From Prescottella defluvii (lineage in GTDB: Bacteria; Actinomycetota; Actinomycetes; Mycobacteriales; Mycobacteriaceae): DNA of 64,000 nucleotides. This document shows positions 1 to 10,502 of this stretch, piece after piece. The translations under genes were made by a program, and so were the position numbers. Positions within the stretch are counted from its first letter, which is position 1. Each line of letters opens with the position of its first letter. The DNA lies in NCBI RefSeq assembly GCF_000738775.1, contig NZ_JPOC01000009.1, forward strand, positions 78,901-142,900, read 5' to 3'. The notes under the pieces were generated by a model, which worked only from the letters and a program-made list of their open reading frames with translations, was not told where the DNA came from and ran no database searches.

Positions 1-1
1 C

Positions 2-91
2 GCCGAGAACGGTGTCTGGAAGATGTCGCAGCAGTACGCGTGCCAGCTGGTCACGATGGCCAACCTGACCTCGCCGGCCTGCCCCGCGTAG
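2..91 (+). CDS. C-terminal end of a small secreted protein (partial)
   Basis: An open frame runs from the window edge to TAG at 89-91 and gives 29 residues, ending SPACPA. The pattern of VWKMS, then a Cys, then a C-terminal Cys-Pro-Ala resembles the tail of MTB12-like low-molecular-weight secreted antigens of mycolata, where two cysteines are usual. Most of the gene lies outside the window, so the family call is tentative. A strong hairpin follows directly. Confidence 0.5.
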   Translation, partial: AENGVWKMSQQYACQLVTMANLTSPACPA

Positions 92-105
92 TAGTCGCCT
101 CGTTC

Positions 106-151
106 ACGCCGATGCCGGCGTCACCCGCACGGGTGACGCCGGCATCGGCGT
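106..151. terminator. Bidirectional intrinsic terminator hairpin
   Basis: A perfect 21-bp inverted repeat (106-126 with 131-151) is separated by a 4-nt loop. It lies between the converging ends of the partial gene and the lipoprotein gene at 171-926. It lacks a long T tract, which is common for actinobacterial terminators, and probably serves both strands. Confidence 0.85.
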
Positions 152-170
152 TCGTGTGCCGGGCGGCGAT

Positions 171-926
171 CTACCCGGGCTGCGAGGCCGCCCGTATGCG
201 GTCGGTCGTCGTGGCTGCGATCCGGGTGAGCAGGTCGCCGTCCGCGGCGTCCGGTCCGGTCTCGGCCACCTGGACGACGGTGGAGCCGACCACCGCGACG
301 ATCGCGTCGGACACCAGCGTGAATCCCTCACTGGTGGTGGTGAGCCGGAAAGCCGTCGACGCGTCGCCGACGGTCGACCGCTGCAGGGGCTCGAGCCGGT
401 ACTGCACTGGTGTGCCGTCGAAGTCGGTGCCGGTGTAGGCGGTGCAGCCGCGGAGCGTGCTCTGGACGGTCGCGAAGGCGTCGGCCGCGCCGGTGCCCGC
501 GTAGCCGGCCATGTCGACGTCGATGCTGGTGAATCCCGGTCCGGCCAGGTTCTGCTCGGCGGAGGCGGTCGCGCCGGGAACCTGACGGGCCACGGTGTCG
601 AGCACGTTCGCGCACGCGGTGGGGTCGGTCCGCGAGTGCTCGGTGGTGTCGCCGGTGTCCGGTGCGAGCCCGAGGTCGTCGACGGGATCGGGTAGCGGTG
701 CGTAGCCCGGCGGCAGATCCGCGGCCGTGAGCAGAGCTGCCTGCAGCACGGTGGAGTCCGTGATCGGTCCCGACGGTGGCGCGGAGGCCGGGACGGTGAC
801 CGCGGGACCCAGTTCGACGGGCGGCGGGGTGGGCTCGTCCGCCGATCCGCACGCGGACAGCGTGGCCCCGACGGTCGCGACCGCCGCGATCGTCGCGGCG
901 GTGCCGGAGAGTCGGCGCCGCGTCAC
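171..926 (-). CDS. Lipoprotein with PknH-type extracellular sensor-like domain
   Basis: This is a 251-residue protein. It starts with basic residues and a hydrophobic stretch ending in a lipobox (TLSAC, Cys26), so it should be diacylated and held on the outer face of the membrane. The body opens with the LLTAADLPPGY-type motif and contains spaced cysteines, as in PknH_C-like sensor domains of mycobacterial lipoproteins; that assignment is from memory of the family. The GTG start at 926-924 overlaps the stop of the upstream lipoprotein gene (GTGA), so the two are translationally coupled. Ligand unknown. Confidence 0.65.
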   Translation of the reverse strand: MTRRRLSGTAATIAAVATVGATLSACGSADEPTPPPVELGPAVTVPASAPPSGPITDSTVLQAALLTAADLPPGYAPLPDPVDDLGLAPDTGDTTEHSRTDPTACANVLDTVARQVPGATASAEQNLAGPGFTSIDVDMAGYAGTGAADAFATVQSTLRGCTAYTGTDFDGTPVQYRLEPLQRSTVGDASTAFRLTTTSEGFTLVSDAIVAVVGSTVVQVAETGPDAADGDLLTRIAATTTDRIRAASQPG

Positions 927-1876
927 GAGGACCACTCGACCCGCTCCCCGGTGTTCTGCTTCAGGCGCATCTCGTCGGCGGGGTCGCTGAACGACTGGGT
1001 GCCCTCCACACTGACCGATCCGTCGACGGGCAGCGGCAGCCCGAGGTCGACGACGATCCGGCCCGCCCCCTGCAGCGAATACGAGTCCACGTCCAGCGTT
1101 CCCGCGCCGTTGGGGAGTTCGAACACCGGCGACTGGGGCATCTGCTCCACGCGGATCTCGATCGTGAGCCGATCGCCGTCGCGGGCGGTCAGGGTCGCGG
1201 TGGTCACCTGGTTCAGCGCCACGGCGCTCATCACCTGCTGGTGGATCGTCCACACTGCGCCGACGCCGATCGGCTGCTCGGGGAACACGACGGTGCGGTA
1301 GACGGCCTGGTAGAACGCCTGCTCGATCATCGAGCGCGCCTTGTTCTGGGCGTCGGGGTCCGGGCGCAGCCGCAGCGCGGTGATCGCGCCGGACGGGTTC
1401 ATCGTGAACCCGGCGTGCGAATCGGTTGCGGGCGAGAGGAGTTCGTTCAACCCCTCGTCCGCGGTGCGGAGGTCGCCCAGGGTGAGATCGATGGTCGTGG
1501 CCGGCGTGCTGTCGGACACGCCCTGCGTCACGAGCGCGGTGAGCGGCATCGTCAGCTCCGGCGTGGAGAAGTCCTGCACGGGCTGGTCGTCGATCTGCTG
1601 CTGCACGGTGCCGGTGGTGACGAGCCGGGCCTCCTGCCGCGTCCCCTGCGCCGGCCGGATCTGCACCACCGCGCGCGGTTCGGCTCCGGCGTCGACGATC
1701 TCCGTGGTGGCGGCCGTCACCGGGACTGTCACCTCGTCGGATGCGGCACCGACCGCATCGGGGCTGGCCGGGGCGGCATCGCCGCCGCTTCCGCACCCGG
1801 TGACGAGGACGGTGAAGGAGAGAGTGGCCGCGATCAGCGCGGTCCCGGGACGAAAGAGTTTCGACGGCAGTGGCAC
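923..1876 (-). CDS. Secreted lipoprotein of unknown function
   Basis: This is a 317-residue protein with a typical lipoprotein signal (LVTGC, Cys28) followed by a Gly/Ala/Asp-rich linker. The rest is predicted beta-rich and alternates hydrophobic and polar residues, with no catalytic motif that I recognise. It ends in the overlap with the downstream lipoprotein gene, so both probably act together outside the membrane. The GTG start at 1876 is divergent from lspA, leaving a short shared promoter region. It resembles uncharacterised DUF6263-type proteins only loosely. Confidence 0.6.
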   Translation of the reverse strand: MPLPSKLFRPGTALIAATLSFTVLVTGCGSGGDAAPASPDAVGAASDEVTVPVTAATTEIVDAGAEPRAVVQIRPAQGTRQEARLVTTGTVQQQIDDQPVQDFSTPELTMPLTALVTQGVSDSTPATTIDLTLGDLRTADEGLNELLSPATDSHAGFTMNPSGAITALRLRPDPDAQNKARSMIEQAFYQAVYRTVVFPEQPIGVGAVWTIHQQVMSAVALNQVTTATLTARDGDRLTIEIRVEQMPQSPVFELPNGAGTLDVDSYSLQGAGRIVVDLGLPLPVDGSVSVEGTQSFSDPADEMRLKQNTGERVEWSS

Positions 1877-1941
1877 GCCAACAGGTTAGTCGGCGCGGGT
1901 GGGATGACCGGTCTGTCTCCCGGGTAGGGGATGATGGCGGG

Positions 1942-2580
1942 GTGAGTGACGACCGCACCGACAGCGACGACCACGCCGTGAAAGGTAAACCGATTCCCGA
2001 TCAGCCCGTACCGGACCCCGACCATCCCGTCGAGGCCGCGCCGCGCGGCGCGCGTCTGATGCGCCTGCTGATCGGCGTCGCGGTCGGGATCCTCGCGTTC
2101 GATCTGGTGACGAAGATTCTCGCCGTCGCGCTGATCGACCCCAAGGACCCGGTCCGGATCATCGGCGACACGGTCACCCTGACGCTGATCCGCAACCCGG
2201 GTGCCGCCTTCTCGATGGCGACCGGGATGACGTGGCTGCTGACGCTGGTGGCGGTCGGTGTCGTGATCGGTGTGATCAAGATCGGTCGCACCCTCGGCTC
2301 GCGGTGGTGGGCGCTCGGTCTGGGACTCGTGCTCGGCGGTGCGCTCGGAAACCTGATCGACCGGCTCTTCCGGTCACCGGGACCGCTGCAGGGCCACGTC
2401 GTGGACTTCGTGTCGGTGGGCTGGTGGCCGGTGTTCAACGTCGCCGATTCGGCCATCGTGTGCGGTGCGATCCTGCTGGTGGCGCTCACCCTGTTCGGTA
2501 TCGAACCGAACGGCACGAAGCACGACCCGAAGAAGTCCGACACGACGACCGAGACCTCGGACAAGGGGGATGTGGCATGA
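1942..2580 (+). CDS. lspA: Lipoprotein signal peptidase II
   Basis: This 212-residue aspartic protease of the membrane cleaves signal peptides ahead of the lipidated cysteine of prolipoproteins. The family signatures are present: RNPGAAFS after the second membrane segment, NLIDR carrying the first catalytic Asp, and FNVADS carrying the second. Four membrane helices are evident. There is a hydrophilic N-terminal extension of about 45 residues, common in actinobacteria. I chose GTG 1942 rather than the upstream ATG at 1870, because that one would run across the divergent promoter region. The stop overlaps the next start (ATGA), as in the M. tuberculosis Rv1539-Rv1540 pair. Confidence 0.95.
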   Translation: MSDDRTDSDDHAVKGKPIPDQPVPDPDHPVEAAPRGARLMRLLIGVAVGILAFDLVTKILAVALIDPKDPVRIIGDTVTLTLIRNPGAAFSMATGMTWLLTLVAVGVVIGVIKIGRTLGSRWWALGLGLVLGGALGNLIDRLFRSPGPLQGHVVDFVSVGWWPVFNVADSAIVCGAILLVALTLFGIEPNGTKHDPKKSDTTTETSDKGDVA

Positions 2581-3503
2581 GAGAAACACGTTCGATGCCG
2601 GTTCCCGACGGGCTCGAGGGCATGCGGGTCGACGCCGGACTGGCGCGACTGCTGGGCCTCTCGCGCACCGCGGTGGCCGTGCTCACGGAGGAAAGCGCGG
2701 TCCGCATCGACGGTGCCGCCGTCGGGAAGTCCGATCGGCTCTCCGCCGGCACGTGGCTCGAGGTGGAGTTGCCCGAGCCGCCGCGGCCGCTGACGATCGA
2801 GGCCGAACCGGTCGAGGGGATGGAGATCCTCTACGCCGACGACGACATCGTCGCGGTCGACAAGCCGGTCGGTGTCGCGGCGCACGCGTCCGTCGGCTGG
2901 ACCGGTCCGACGGTGATCGGTGGTCTCGCCGCGGCGGGCTTCCGGATCTCGACGTCGGGGGCGCACGAGCGTCAGGGCATCGTGCACCGTCTCGATGTCG
3001 GTACGTCGGGCGTCATGGTGGTCGCGACGTCCGAGCGTGCGTACACGGTGCTCAAGCGCGCGTTCAAGCAGCGCACGATCGACAAGCGCTACCACGCGCT
3101 CGTGCAGGGGCATCCCGATCCGAGCAGTGGCACGATCGACGCGCCGATCGGCCGGCATCGCAGCAACGACTGGAAGTTCACGGTCACCCCGGACGGCAAG
3201 CCGAGCATCACGCACTACGACACCGTCGAGGCGTTCCAGGCGGCCAGTCTGCTCGACATCCATCTGGAGACGGGCCGGACTCATCAGATCCGCGTCCACT
3301 TCTCGGCGTTGCGGCACCCGTGCTGTGGCGACCTCACCTACGGTGCGGATCCGCGTCTGGCCGAGCGCCTGGGGCTGGAGCGGCAGTGGCTGCACGCCCG
3401 GGCGCTGGGCTTCGCGCATCCGGCGGATGGACGCTGGATCGAGATCACCAGCGACTACCCGAAGGATCTGCAGCACGCGCTCGGAGTTCTGCGGGGCACG
3501 TGA
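2577..3503 (+). CDS. RluA-family 23S rRNA pseudouridine synthase
   Basis: This is a 308-residue protein. Residues about 14-70 look like an S4 RNA-binding domain, followed by the RluA catalytic domain with the hallmark HRLDVGTSG motif; Asp140 is the catalytic nucleophile. The family isomerises uridines in large-subunit rRNA (RluD-type). The ATG at 2577 overlaps the lspA stop, giving a coupled pair that matches Rv1539-Rv1540. The exact target uridines cannot be read from the sequence. Confidence 0.92.
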   Translation: MRETRSMPVPDGLEGMRVDAGLARLLGLSRTAVAVLTEESAVRIDGAAVGKSDRLSAGTWLEVELPEPPRPLTIEAEPVEGMEILYADDDIVAVDKPVGVAAHASVGWTGPTVIGGLAAAGFRISTSGAHERQGIVHRLDVGTSGVMVVATSERAYTVLKRAFKQRTIDKRYHALVQGHPDPSSGTIDAPIGRHRSNDWKFTVTPDGKPSITHYDTVEAFQAASLLDIHLETGRTHQIRVHFSALRHPCCGDLTYGADPRLAERLGLERQWLHARALGFAHPADGRWIEITSDYPKDLQHALGVLRGT

Positions 3504-3504
3504 G

Positions 3505-4194
3505 ATGAGTTCGCGGAGGTGGGCGACCGTCTTTGCGGCGGTCGTGCTCACCGGAACCGTCGTCGCGCTCGGGGTGGCGAATCCGGTGCCGCCCGCGCGG
3601 GTGTCGACCGACAGGTTGGGCCCGGACGCGGGGGAGCAGGTCGCGGAGTATCTCGACCGCGCGACCGCGTCCCTGGTCGCGGATCCGGTGCCCGACGCCG
3701 ATCAGCAGGTCGGTGCCGATGCCGAGCACTGGGCGCTGGTGTCGTTGGCGGCGCCGGTGACGGCGTCGGCGTTGCTCGACACCGTGGGCGCCCTGCGGGT
3801 GTCCCAGGTGTTGTTCCAGGTTCCGGTCGAGCGGGTGCAGACTCCGATCGTCACGATCCCGGTCGCGGCGAACCGGGAGTCCGTCGAACGCGCGGCGACG
3901 GTGGCGTCGGCACGTCTGTCGATGGCGGCAACGGGCGCGGACCGGCAGTCGCAGGTCATGGCCTATTCGGCGGCGCGATTGTCGACGGGGTGCCCGTGCG
4001 TGGTGGGTGCGGTGGTCCGCGGTTCGCTCGCGGATCTGCGGGCGCTGGCGGCGGCACCGACCGTGCGGGCGGTCGAGGCATTGCCGTCGGACGCCGTCGC
4101 CGGGGCCTTCGCGGTCAGCCCGCTGCTGCCGTCCCAGACGATCGCCGTGGTGCCGGGGTCCGACGACGGGCCGGTGCCGCCGCTGCCGGCGTGA
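3505..4194 (+). CDS. Secreted or membrane-anchored protein of unknown function
   Basis: This is a 229-residue protein with one N-terminal hydrophobic segment (about residues 8-26) that could be a signal peptide or an anchor. The remaining Ala/Val-rich domain carries an unusual CPC pair (near residue 168, in TGCPCVV), which might be a metal- or redox-active site. It starts one base after the pseudouridine synthase stop, so it is the third gene of the lspA operon. I do not recognise a family. It ends 28 bp from the converging esterase gene. Confidence 0.6.
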   Translation: MSSRRWATVFAAVVLTGTVVALGVANPVPPARVSTDRLGPDAGEQVAEYLDRATASLVADPVPDADQQVGADAEHWALVSLAAPVTASALLDTVGALRVSQVLFQVPVERVQTPIVTIPVAANRESVERAATVASARLSMAATGADRQSQVMAYSAARLSTGCPCVVGAVVRGSLADLRALAAAPTVRAVEALPSDAVAGAFAVSPLLPSQTIAVVPGSDDGPVPPLPA

Positions 4195-4222
4195 TCCTCG
4201 GCCGGACGTTCGGTAGTCGCGA

Positions 4223-5317
4223 TCATCGAGCCTTGGGGTGTCGGTCCACGGGAGCGTCTGCGGTGTGCTTGCGGAGGAACTCGACGGTCCGGGCCAGTGC
4301 GTTGATGCCGTCGGCGTTGTCGAGGTTGAACTGGTACTCGTGCGCCAGGGCCGGTTCGTGGTCGTCCGGGTAGAACAGTGTGGTCACGTCCACGCCGAGG
4401 TCCGTCAGTTTCGTGGCGAGGGCCTTGGACTGTTTCTCGGTCAGTGCGTCCGCGTTGCCGCCGGAGATGTACGCGGGCGGGAACCGGTCGGTTACGTGGT
4501 GGAGCGTGGACATCTGCGCCACCGCCGCCGAGTTCGCGAAGTCCTTGGTGCCGGTGTACGCCCAGATGGACTCGGCGGTGCCCCATCCGATGATGCCGGG
4601 CCCACCGACCATGTTGGGGACGTCGTAGATGCCGCAGTCGAGTACGACACCGCGCAGTTGCTCGGGCTGCAGCGCCGACTCGATCCCGATCGCCCGCGCA
4701 TACTCGGGATTGGTCGCGATCGTCGCGAGCTGGCTCGACAACTGCGCGCCGGCCGAATCCCCGGCCAGCACGATTCGATTCGAATCGACGTGCAGGCGTT
4801 CGGCATTCGCGAGAACATATGCGTGCGCGTCGCGCAGTTGCTCGACGGCCGTCGGGTACTTGCGGCCGGGCCCGAGAGAGTAGTCGAGCGAGACGACGGT
4901 GAATCCGGCGTCGGCGATCAGCTGGAAGTACGGGGCGTAGTTGGTGCGGTGCCCGGAGATCCAGGCGCCGCCGTGCGTCCAGATCACCGTCGGCAGCACC
5001 CGTGTCGTGCCCGCCAGGTCCTCGGGGAAGTAGACATCGAGGTAGGCGTCGCCGTCGCCGTCCCGGTACTGCAGGTCCGTGATCGATGCGATGCCGTCGG
5101 GGGCGTGCTTCCCGAGCGCCTCCGTCGTCTTCTGCGCACCCTTGTCGAAGACGAAACGTACGAGGATCGCGCCGGGCCGCGGGGTGGTTGCGAAGGTGAG
5201 GGCGAAGATCAGGACGCGCGCGAGCAGCAGACCGAGCGACGATGCGAAGCGTCGCCGCCACGGATGATCCTCCGTCCGCCCGGCATTCGTGTTCTCGGGC
5301 TCTGTGGGCGTCGTCAC
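4223..5317 (-). CDS. Alpha/beta hydrolase, HSL-type esterase/lipase
   Basis: This is a 364-residue protein. A membrane segment near residues 27-46 precedes the hydrolase fold. HGGAW at 115-119 supplies the oxyanion hole of hormone-sensitive-lipase-type esterases, and GDSAGA gives the nucleophile Ser188. A C-terminal DDHEPALAHEY stretch offers the catalytic His. The N-terminal helix suggests action at the membrane on short acyl esters. The GTG start at 5317 has a good AGGAGG site upstream. Substrate unknown. Confidence 0.8.
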   Translation of the reverse strand: MTTPTEPENTNAGRTEDHPWRRRFASSLGLLLARVLIFALTFATTPRPGAILVRFVFDKGAQKTTEALGKHAPDGIASITDLQYRDGDGDAYLDVYFPEDLAGTTRVLPTVIWTHGGAWISGHRTNYAPYFQLIADAGFTVVSLDYSLGPGRKYPTAVEQLRDAHAYVLANAERLHVDSNRIVLAGDSAGAQLSSQLATIATNPEYARAIGIESALQPEQLRGVVLDCGIYDVPNMVGGPGIIGWGTAESIWAYTGTKDFANSAAVAQMSTLHHVTDRFPPAYISGGNADALTEKQSKALATKLTDLGVDVTTLFYPDDHEPALAHEYQFNLDNADGINALARTVEFLRKHTADAPVDRHPKAR

Positions 5318-5404
5318 CGGGGCGTCCTCCTGCGTCTGGGGTGGCCCCGGATCCGCACCGGTGCGTGACGGGTCACAGTAGCGCGAAGGCTATCGTCGGA
5401 CCAC

Positions 5405-6334
5405 GTGACACAGCGGGCCCGCAGCGACGATTCCACCGGATTACTGTCGGGCGTCGGGGCCTATCTGATCTGGGGCATGTTCCCGATCTTCTTCGGTCTC
5501 CTCGCGCCCGCCGGGTCGCTCGAGGTGCTGGCCCACCGGATGGTGTGGACGGTGCTGCTGATGCTCGGTGTGCTGCTCGTCCTCGGCCGGTTGGGTTCGC
5601 TGCGGGGGATGGGTGCGCGGACCTGGGGGCTGGTGGCGGCGGCCACCGTCGCGATCGCGATCAACTGGGGTACCTACATCTACGCCGTCGTGTCGGGGCA
5701 CGTCGTGGAGGCGGCGCTCGGGTACTTCGTCAATCCTTTGGTCAGCGTGCTCCTGGGCGTGCTGATCTTCCGGGAGCGGCTGTCCCGCGCGCAGATCGCG
5801 GCGCTGACGCTGGCGGCGGTCGCGGTGGTGATCATCACCGTCGACTACGGGCGGCCACCCGTCGTCGCCCTCACACTGGCGTTGTCGTTCGCGCTGTACG
5901 GCGTGATCAAGAAGGTCATCCCGCTCGATCCGCGCACGAGCCTGACTGCGGAGGGCGTGGTGGCGGCGCCGTTCGCGGTGGTGTACCTGACCGTGCTCGC
6001 GGTCACGGGCACCGGTTCGTTCTTCGACAACGGCGCCGGCCACAGTCTGCTGCTGATGGTGGCCGGCCCCGTCACCGCGGTGCCACTCCTGCTGTTCGGG
6101 GCGGCGGCGCAACGCATTCCGCTGACGACACTGGGCATCCTGCAGTACCTCACGCCGGTCATGCAGATGGTGTGGGGTGTGGTCGTCATGCACGAGGTGA
6201 TGCCACCGTCGCGGTGGATCGGGTTCGCCCTGATCTGGGCGGCGCTGGTGGTGTTCACCACCGACGCCCTGGCCCGTGCCCGCCGGACCCGCCGATCGGC
6301 CCAGGCGGTGCGGGAGCGCGTCGAGGCGCCGTGA
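5405..6334 (+). CDS. rarD: EamA-family permease RarD
   Basis: This is a 309-residue, about ten-helix membrane protein. It has the early SGVGAYLIWGMFPIFF motif and internal duplication of the RarD branch of the drug/metabolite transporter superfamily. The family is linked to chloramphenicol tolerance by name, but its physiological substrate is not established. The GTG at 5405 is the first start of the frame. It sits between the divergent esterase and dnaE. Confidence 0.85.
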   Translation: MTQRARSDDSTGLLSGVGAYLIWGMFPIFFGLLAPAGSLEVLAHRMVWTVLLMLGVLLVLGRLGSLRGMGARTWGLVAAATVAIAINWGTYIYAVVSGHVVEAALGYFVNPLVSVLLGVLIFRERLSRAQIAALTLAAVAVVIITVDYGRPPVVALTLALSFALYGVIKKVIPLDPRTSLTAEGVVAAPFAVVYLTVLAVTGTGSFFDNGAGHSLLLMVAGPVTAVPLLLFGAAAQRIPLTTLGILQYLTPVMQMVWGVVVMHEVMPPSRWIGFALIWAALVVFTTDALARARRTRRSAQAVRERVEAP

Positions 6335-6439
6335 GTGTCGCCGGTGGCGACGGTTCGGGGCCGTCGGTACCAGGGCCTAGACTCAGGGGCTGCTGGACCC
6401 GCCGGTGTTCGTGCACCGGCCGTAGATGGAGAGGCGCGC

Positions 6440-9400
6440 GTGGCTGACTCGTTCGTTCACCTGCACAATCACACCGAGTACTCGATGCTCGACGGTGCGG
6501 CAAAGGTCGGCCCGCTGTTCAAGGAAGCCGAACGCCTCGGCATGACCGCCGTCGGCATGACCGACCACGGCAACATGTACGGCGCCAGTGAGTTCTACAA
6601 CGTCGCCAAGAAGCACGGCATCAAGCCGATCATCGGTATCGAGGCGTACATCGCGCCGGAGTCGCGGTTCAACACCAAGCGTGTGCTGTGGGGTGATCGC
6701 AGCCAGAAGTCCGACGACGTCTCCGGTAGCGGCGCCTACACGCACATGACGATGGTCGCCGAGAATTCGACGGGCCTGCGGAACCTGTTCAAGCTGTCGT
6801 CCCTCGCATCGATCGAGGGCCAGCTCGGCAAGTGGCCGCGCATGGACGAGGATCTCATCGCCCATCACGCCGAGGGCATCATCGCGACCACCGGTTGCCC
6901 GTCCGGCGAGATCCAGACCCGGCTGCGCCTCGGCCACGACCGGGAGGCCCTCGAAGCCGCCGCGAAGTGGCAGGAGATCTGGGGCAAGGACAACTTCTTC
7001 CTCGAGCTGATGGACCACGGTCTGTCGATCGAGCGGCGGGTCCGGGAGGGCCTGCTCGACATCGGCAAGCAGTTGGGCATCCCGCCGATCGCGACCAACG
7101 ACTGCCACTACGTCACCAAGGATGCGGCCGAGAACCACGAGGCGCTGCTGTGCATCCAGACCGGCAAGACGCTGTCGGACCCGACGCGCTTCAAGTTCGA
7201 CGGTGACGGCTACTACCTCAAGTCCGCCGAGGAGATGCGGGCCATCTGGGACGCCGAGGTCCCGGACGCGTGCAACAACACGATGCTCATCGGCGAGCGG
7301 GTGCAGCCGTACGAGGACGTGTGGCAGCACCGGGACCGGATGCCGATCTTCCCGGTGCCCGAGGGTTACACCCAGCAGTCGTTCCTGCACCACGAGGTGA
7401 TGCGGGGTCTGCGCGAGCACCGGTTCCCGCACGATCCGGTGCCGGAGGAGTACATCGAGCGCGCCGAGTACGAGATCAAGGTCATCAACGAGATGGGCTT
7501 CCCGGCCTACTTCCTCGTCGTCGGTGACCTCATCAACCACGCCCGCGAGGTCGGCATCCGCGTCGGCCCGGGTCGTGGTTCGGCGGCCGGGTCGCTCGTC
7601 GCATACGCGATGGGCATCACCAACATCGACCCGATCCCGCACGGCCTGCTGTTCGAGCGGTTCCTCAATCCCGAGCGCGTGTCGATGCCCGATATCGATA
7701 TCGACTTCGATGATCGCCGCCGCGGTGAGATGGTCCGCTACGCCACCGACAAGTGGGGCAGCGACAAGGTCGCCCAGGTCATCACGTTCGGCACCATCAA
7801 GACCAAGGCCGCCATCAAGGACTCGGCGCGAGTCCAGTTCGGGCAGCCCGGTTTCGCGATCGCGGACCAGATCACCAAGGCGTTGCCGCCGCCGATCATG
7901 GCCAAGGACATCTCGGTGTCGGGCATCACCGACCCCGAGCACGAGCGGTACAAGGAAGCGGTCGAGGTCCGCGCGCTCATCGACTCCAACCCGGACGTCG
8001 CGAAGATCTACCAGACCGCGCTCGGGCTCGAGGGCCTGATCCGCAATGCCGGCGTGCACGCCTGCGCGGTCATCATGTCGTCCGAGCCGCTCACCGACGC
8101 GATCCCGGTGTGGAAGCGCGCGCAGGACGGCGCGATCATCACCGGTTGGGACTACCCGTCGTGTGAGGCCATCGGCCTGCTGAAGATGGACTTCCTCGGT
8201 CTGCGCAACCTCACCGTGATCGGTGACGCGATCGAGAACATCAAGGCCAACCGCGGCGTCGACATCGACCTCGACACGTTGCCGATCGAGGATCCGGCCA
8301 CGTACGAACTGCTCGCCCGCGGCGACACGCTCGGCGTGTTCCAGCTCGACGGCAGTGCGATGCGAGATCTGCTGCGGCGCATGCAGCCCACCGGCTTCGA
8401 GGACATCGTCGCCGTCCTCGCCCTGTACCGCCCGGGTCCGATGGGCATGAATGCGCACAACGACTACGCCGACCGCAAGAACGGGCGGCAGGACGTCAAG
8501 CCGATCCACCCGGAACTCGAGGAGCCGCTGAAGGAGATCCTCAAGGACACCTTCGGTCTGATCGTCTACCAGGAGCAGATCATGCAGATCGCTCAAAAGG
8601 TGGCCGGCTACTCGCTCGGACAGGCAGACTTGCTGCGCCGCGCGATGGGCAAGAAGAAGAAGGAGATCCTCGACGAGGCCTACGACGGCTTCGCCGACGG
8701 CATGAAGGCCAACGGCTTCTCGCAGGCCGCGATCACCGCACTGTGGGACACGGTCCTGCCGTTCGCCGGCTACGCGTTCAACAAGTCGCACGCCGCCGGC
8801 TACGGCCTGGTGTCGTTCTGGACCGCGTACCTCAAGGCGAACTACCCGTCCGAGTACATGGCGGGCCTGCTCACCTCGGTCGGTGACGACAAGGACAAGG
8901 CCGCGGTCTACCTGTCGGACTGTCGGAAGATGGGCATCACGGTGCTGCCGCCGGACGTCAACGCGTCCCGCGTCGACTTCGCGTCGGTCGGCGAGGACAT
9001 CCGGTTCGGTCTCGGTGCCGTCCGCAACGTCGGCGCCAACGTCGTGGCGTCGATCATCGCGGGGCGCGAGGAGAAGGGGAGTTTCACCGACTTCTCCGAC
9101 TACCTCAACAAGATCGATGCGTTGGCGTGTTCGAAGAAGGTCACCGAATCTCTCATCAAGGCAGGCGGATTCGATTCCCTCGGGCATCCGCGCAAGGGCC
9201 TGATGCTGGTGCACGCCGACGCGATCGACGCGGTGATGGGCACCAAGAAGGCCGAGGCGATGGGCCAGTTCGACCTGTTCGGCGGTGACGACGCCGACGA
9301 GTCGATCGCGTCCGTGTTCAACGTCAAGGTCCCCGACGAGGAGTGGGACACCAAGCACAAGCTCGCGCTCGAGCGGGAGATGCTGGGCCTGTACGTGTCC

Positions 9401-9982
9401 GGGCATCCGCTCAACGGCATCGAGCACGTCCTGGCGTCGCAGTCGGACACCGCGATCCCGACGATCCTCGAGGGTGACATCAAGGACGGCACCCAGGTGA
9501 CCGTCGGTGGCATCCTCGCGTCGGTGAACCGTCGGATCAACAAGAACGGCCTGACGTGGGCGTCCGCCCAACTCGAGGACCTCTCCGGTGGCATCGAGGT
9601 GCTGTTCTTCCCGCAGGCCTACTCGGTGTACGGGATGGACGTGGTCGAGGACTCGGTGGTGCTCGTCAAGGCGCGTGTGTCGATCCGCGACGACCGCGTC
9701 TCACTGATCGCGAACGACCTTGCGGTGCCGGATCTTTCGGCGATCGGTGTCGCGAAGCCGGTCGCGGTGAGCCTGCCGGTGCGGCAGTGCACCAAGGAGA
9801 AGCTCGGTGCCCTCAAGCAGGTGCTCACCCGGCACCCCGGCACCTCCGACGTGCATGTGCGGTTGATCGGCAGCCGCGGCACGTCGCTGTGGAAGGTGGA
9901 CGAGGTCCTGCGGGTGGAGCCGTCGTCGGCGCTGATGGGTGACCTCAAGGCGCTGCTCGGTCCGAGCTGCCTGGCGGGCTGA
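6440..9982 (+). CDS. dnaE: DNA polymerase III alpha subunit (replicative, DnaE1 type)
   Basis: This 1180-residue protein is close in length to mycobacterial DnaE1. The N-terminal PHP domain keeps its metal-ligand motif HLHNH (His9, His11) and the later DHGNMYG. The palm domain shows PDIDID at 417-422, which carries the catalytic aspartates. The C-terminal part contains an OB-fold region. The PHP domain of DnaE1 provides the proofreading exonuclease in mycobacteria, and the motifs here look intact, so the same is inferred. GTG 6440 was chosen because a GGAG lies 8 nt upstream and the protein then begins [11 protein letters not shown]. Confidence 0.97.
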   Translation: MADSFVHLHNHTEYSMLDGAAKVGPLFKEAERLGMTAVGMTDHGNMYGASEFYNVAKKHGIKPIIGIEAYIAPESRFNTKRVLWGDRSQKSDDVSGSGAYTHMTMVAENSTGLRNLFKLSSLASIEGQLGKWPRMDEDLIAHHAEGIIATTGCPSGEIQTRLRLGHDREALEAAAKWQEIWGKDNFFLELMDHGLSIERRVREGLLDIGKQLGIPPIATNDCHYVTKDAAENHEALLCIQTGKTLSDPTRFKFDGDGYYLKSAEEMRAIWDAEVPDACNNTMLIGERVQPYEDVWQHRDRMPIFPVPEGYTQQSFLHHEVMRGLREHRFPHDPVPEEYIERAEYEIKVINEMGFPAYFLVVGDLINHAREVGIRVGPGRGSAAGSLVAYAMGITNIDPIPHGLLFERFLNPERVSMPDIDIDFDDRRRGEMVRYATDKWGSDKVAQVITFGTIKTKAAIKDSARVQFGQPGFAIADQITKALPPPIMAKDISVSGITDPEHERYKEAVEVRALIDSNPDVAKIYQTALGLEGLIRNAGVHACAVIMSSEPLTDAIPVWKRAQDGAIITGWDYPSCEAIGLLKMDFLGLRNLTVIGDAIENIKANRGVDIDLDTLPIEDPATYELLARGDTLGVFQLDGSAMRDLLRRMQPTGFEDIVAVLALYRPGPMGMNAHNDYADRKNGRQDVKPIHPELEEPLKEILKDTFGLIVYQEQIMQIAQKVAGYSLGQADLLRRAMGKKKKEILDEAYDGFADGMKANGFSQAAITALWDTVLPFAGYAFNKSHAAGYGLVSFWTAYLKANYPSEYMAGLLTSVGDDKDKAAVYLSDCRKMGITVLPPDVNASRVDFASVGEDIRFGLGAVRNVGANVVASIIAGREEKGSFTDFSDYLNKIDALACSKKVTESLIKAGGFDSLGHPRKGLMLVHADAIDAVMGTKKAEAMGQFDLFGGDDADESIASVFNVKVPDEEWDTKHKLALEREMLGLYVSGHPLNGIEHVLASQSDTAIPTILEGDIKDGTQVTVGGILASVNRRINKNGLTWASAQLEDLSGGIEVLFFPQAYSVYGMDVVEDSVVLVKARVSIRDDRVSLIANDLAVPDLSAIGVAKPVAVSLPVRQCTKEKLGALKQVLTRHPGTSDVHVRLIGSRGTSLWKVDEVLRVEPSSALMGDLKALLGPSCLAG

Positions 9983-9995
9983 CCCGGTACGCGGC

Positions 9996-10021
9996 CGTCC
10001 GGGTCCGATCGGACCCGGACG
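9996..10021. terminator. Terminator hairpin after dnaE
   Basis: An 11-bp stem (9996-10006 with 10011-10021) with a 4-nt GATC loop lies 13 bp past the dnaE stop and 30 bp before the end of the converging His-rich peptide gene. It probably ends both transcripts. Confidence 0.75.
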
Positions 10022-10051
10022 TCGGGGTGGGTTAGTCGTCACCGGCGCGTG

Positions 10052-10321
10052 TCATCGGTGGTGTTCGTGCCACATCCAGTTCCACTGCCCCTGTTGATTC
10101 TGTTCCCAGCGCCAACAGCCGCCGTGATGGTGGTGATGGTGGTGGTGCGCCGGTGTCGCGGCGACCACGCTCGGAGCGGCGGCCGGTGTAGCGGTCTCGG
10201 CGAGTGCCGGGGACGCGGCCAGCCCCAGGGGGATGGCGGCCAGTGACAGCGTGACAAGGATCTTCACGACCACCCGCCGCACGCTGCGTGCGGTGTCCGC
10301 GGTCTGTGTCTGTTGTTCCAT
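10052..10321 (-). CDS. Small secreted His- and Trp-rich protein
   Basis: This is an 89-residue precursor. Residues 14-41 form a classic signal peptide ending in ALA, giving a mature chain of about 48 residues. After an Ala/Pro linker there are eight consecutive histidines (59-66), then GGCW and a tail rich in Trp, Gln and Asn ending HEHHR. GGGAG lies 8 nt before ATG 10321. The His run suggests metal binding outside the cell, which is inference. The gene stands alone between hairpin-terminated neighbours. Confidence 0.65.
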   Translation of the reverse strand: MEQQTQTADTARSVRRVVVKILVTLSLAAIPLGLAASPALAETATPAAAPSVVAATPAHHHHHHHHGGCWRWEQNQQGQWNWMWHEHHR

Positions 10322-10502
10322 GACGCTCCCTTCCGTACGGCACCCGGACGGGTGTGCGTCCGGGGCGCACCGGTGCTGTTGCTGCAACACCCATGATATT
10401 GCCGGTTTTGTCCGGTTGTTCGAGACTCCTAGGAGACTCACAGGAAGGCGGCGGCGCCGCGGAACTCACCCCTCGGCGACCGATGCGTCGGTAGGGCCCG
10501 GG

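Noticed and set aside
1870..1941. An N-terminally extended lspA starting at ATG 1870
   Set aside because: The extension would overlap the divergent lipoprotein start and is not hydrophobic; GTG 1942 gives a normal protein.
6383..9571. A 1062-codon minus-strand frame opposite dnaE
   Set aside because: It has the composition expected of an antisense frame in GC-rich DNA; dnaE is unmistakable on the plus strand.
10120..10150. Eight His codons suggesting an engineered affinity tag or vector sequence
   Set aside because: The run lies inside a natural precursor with a signal peptide, a ribosome site and flanking GGCW/Trp-rich sequence. No vector elements are nearby.
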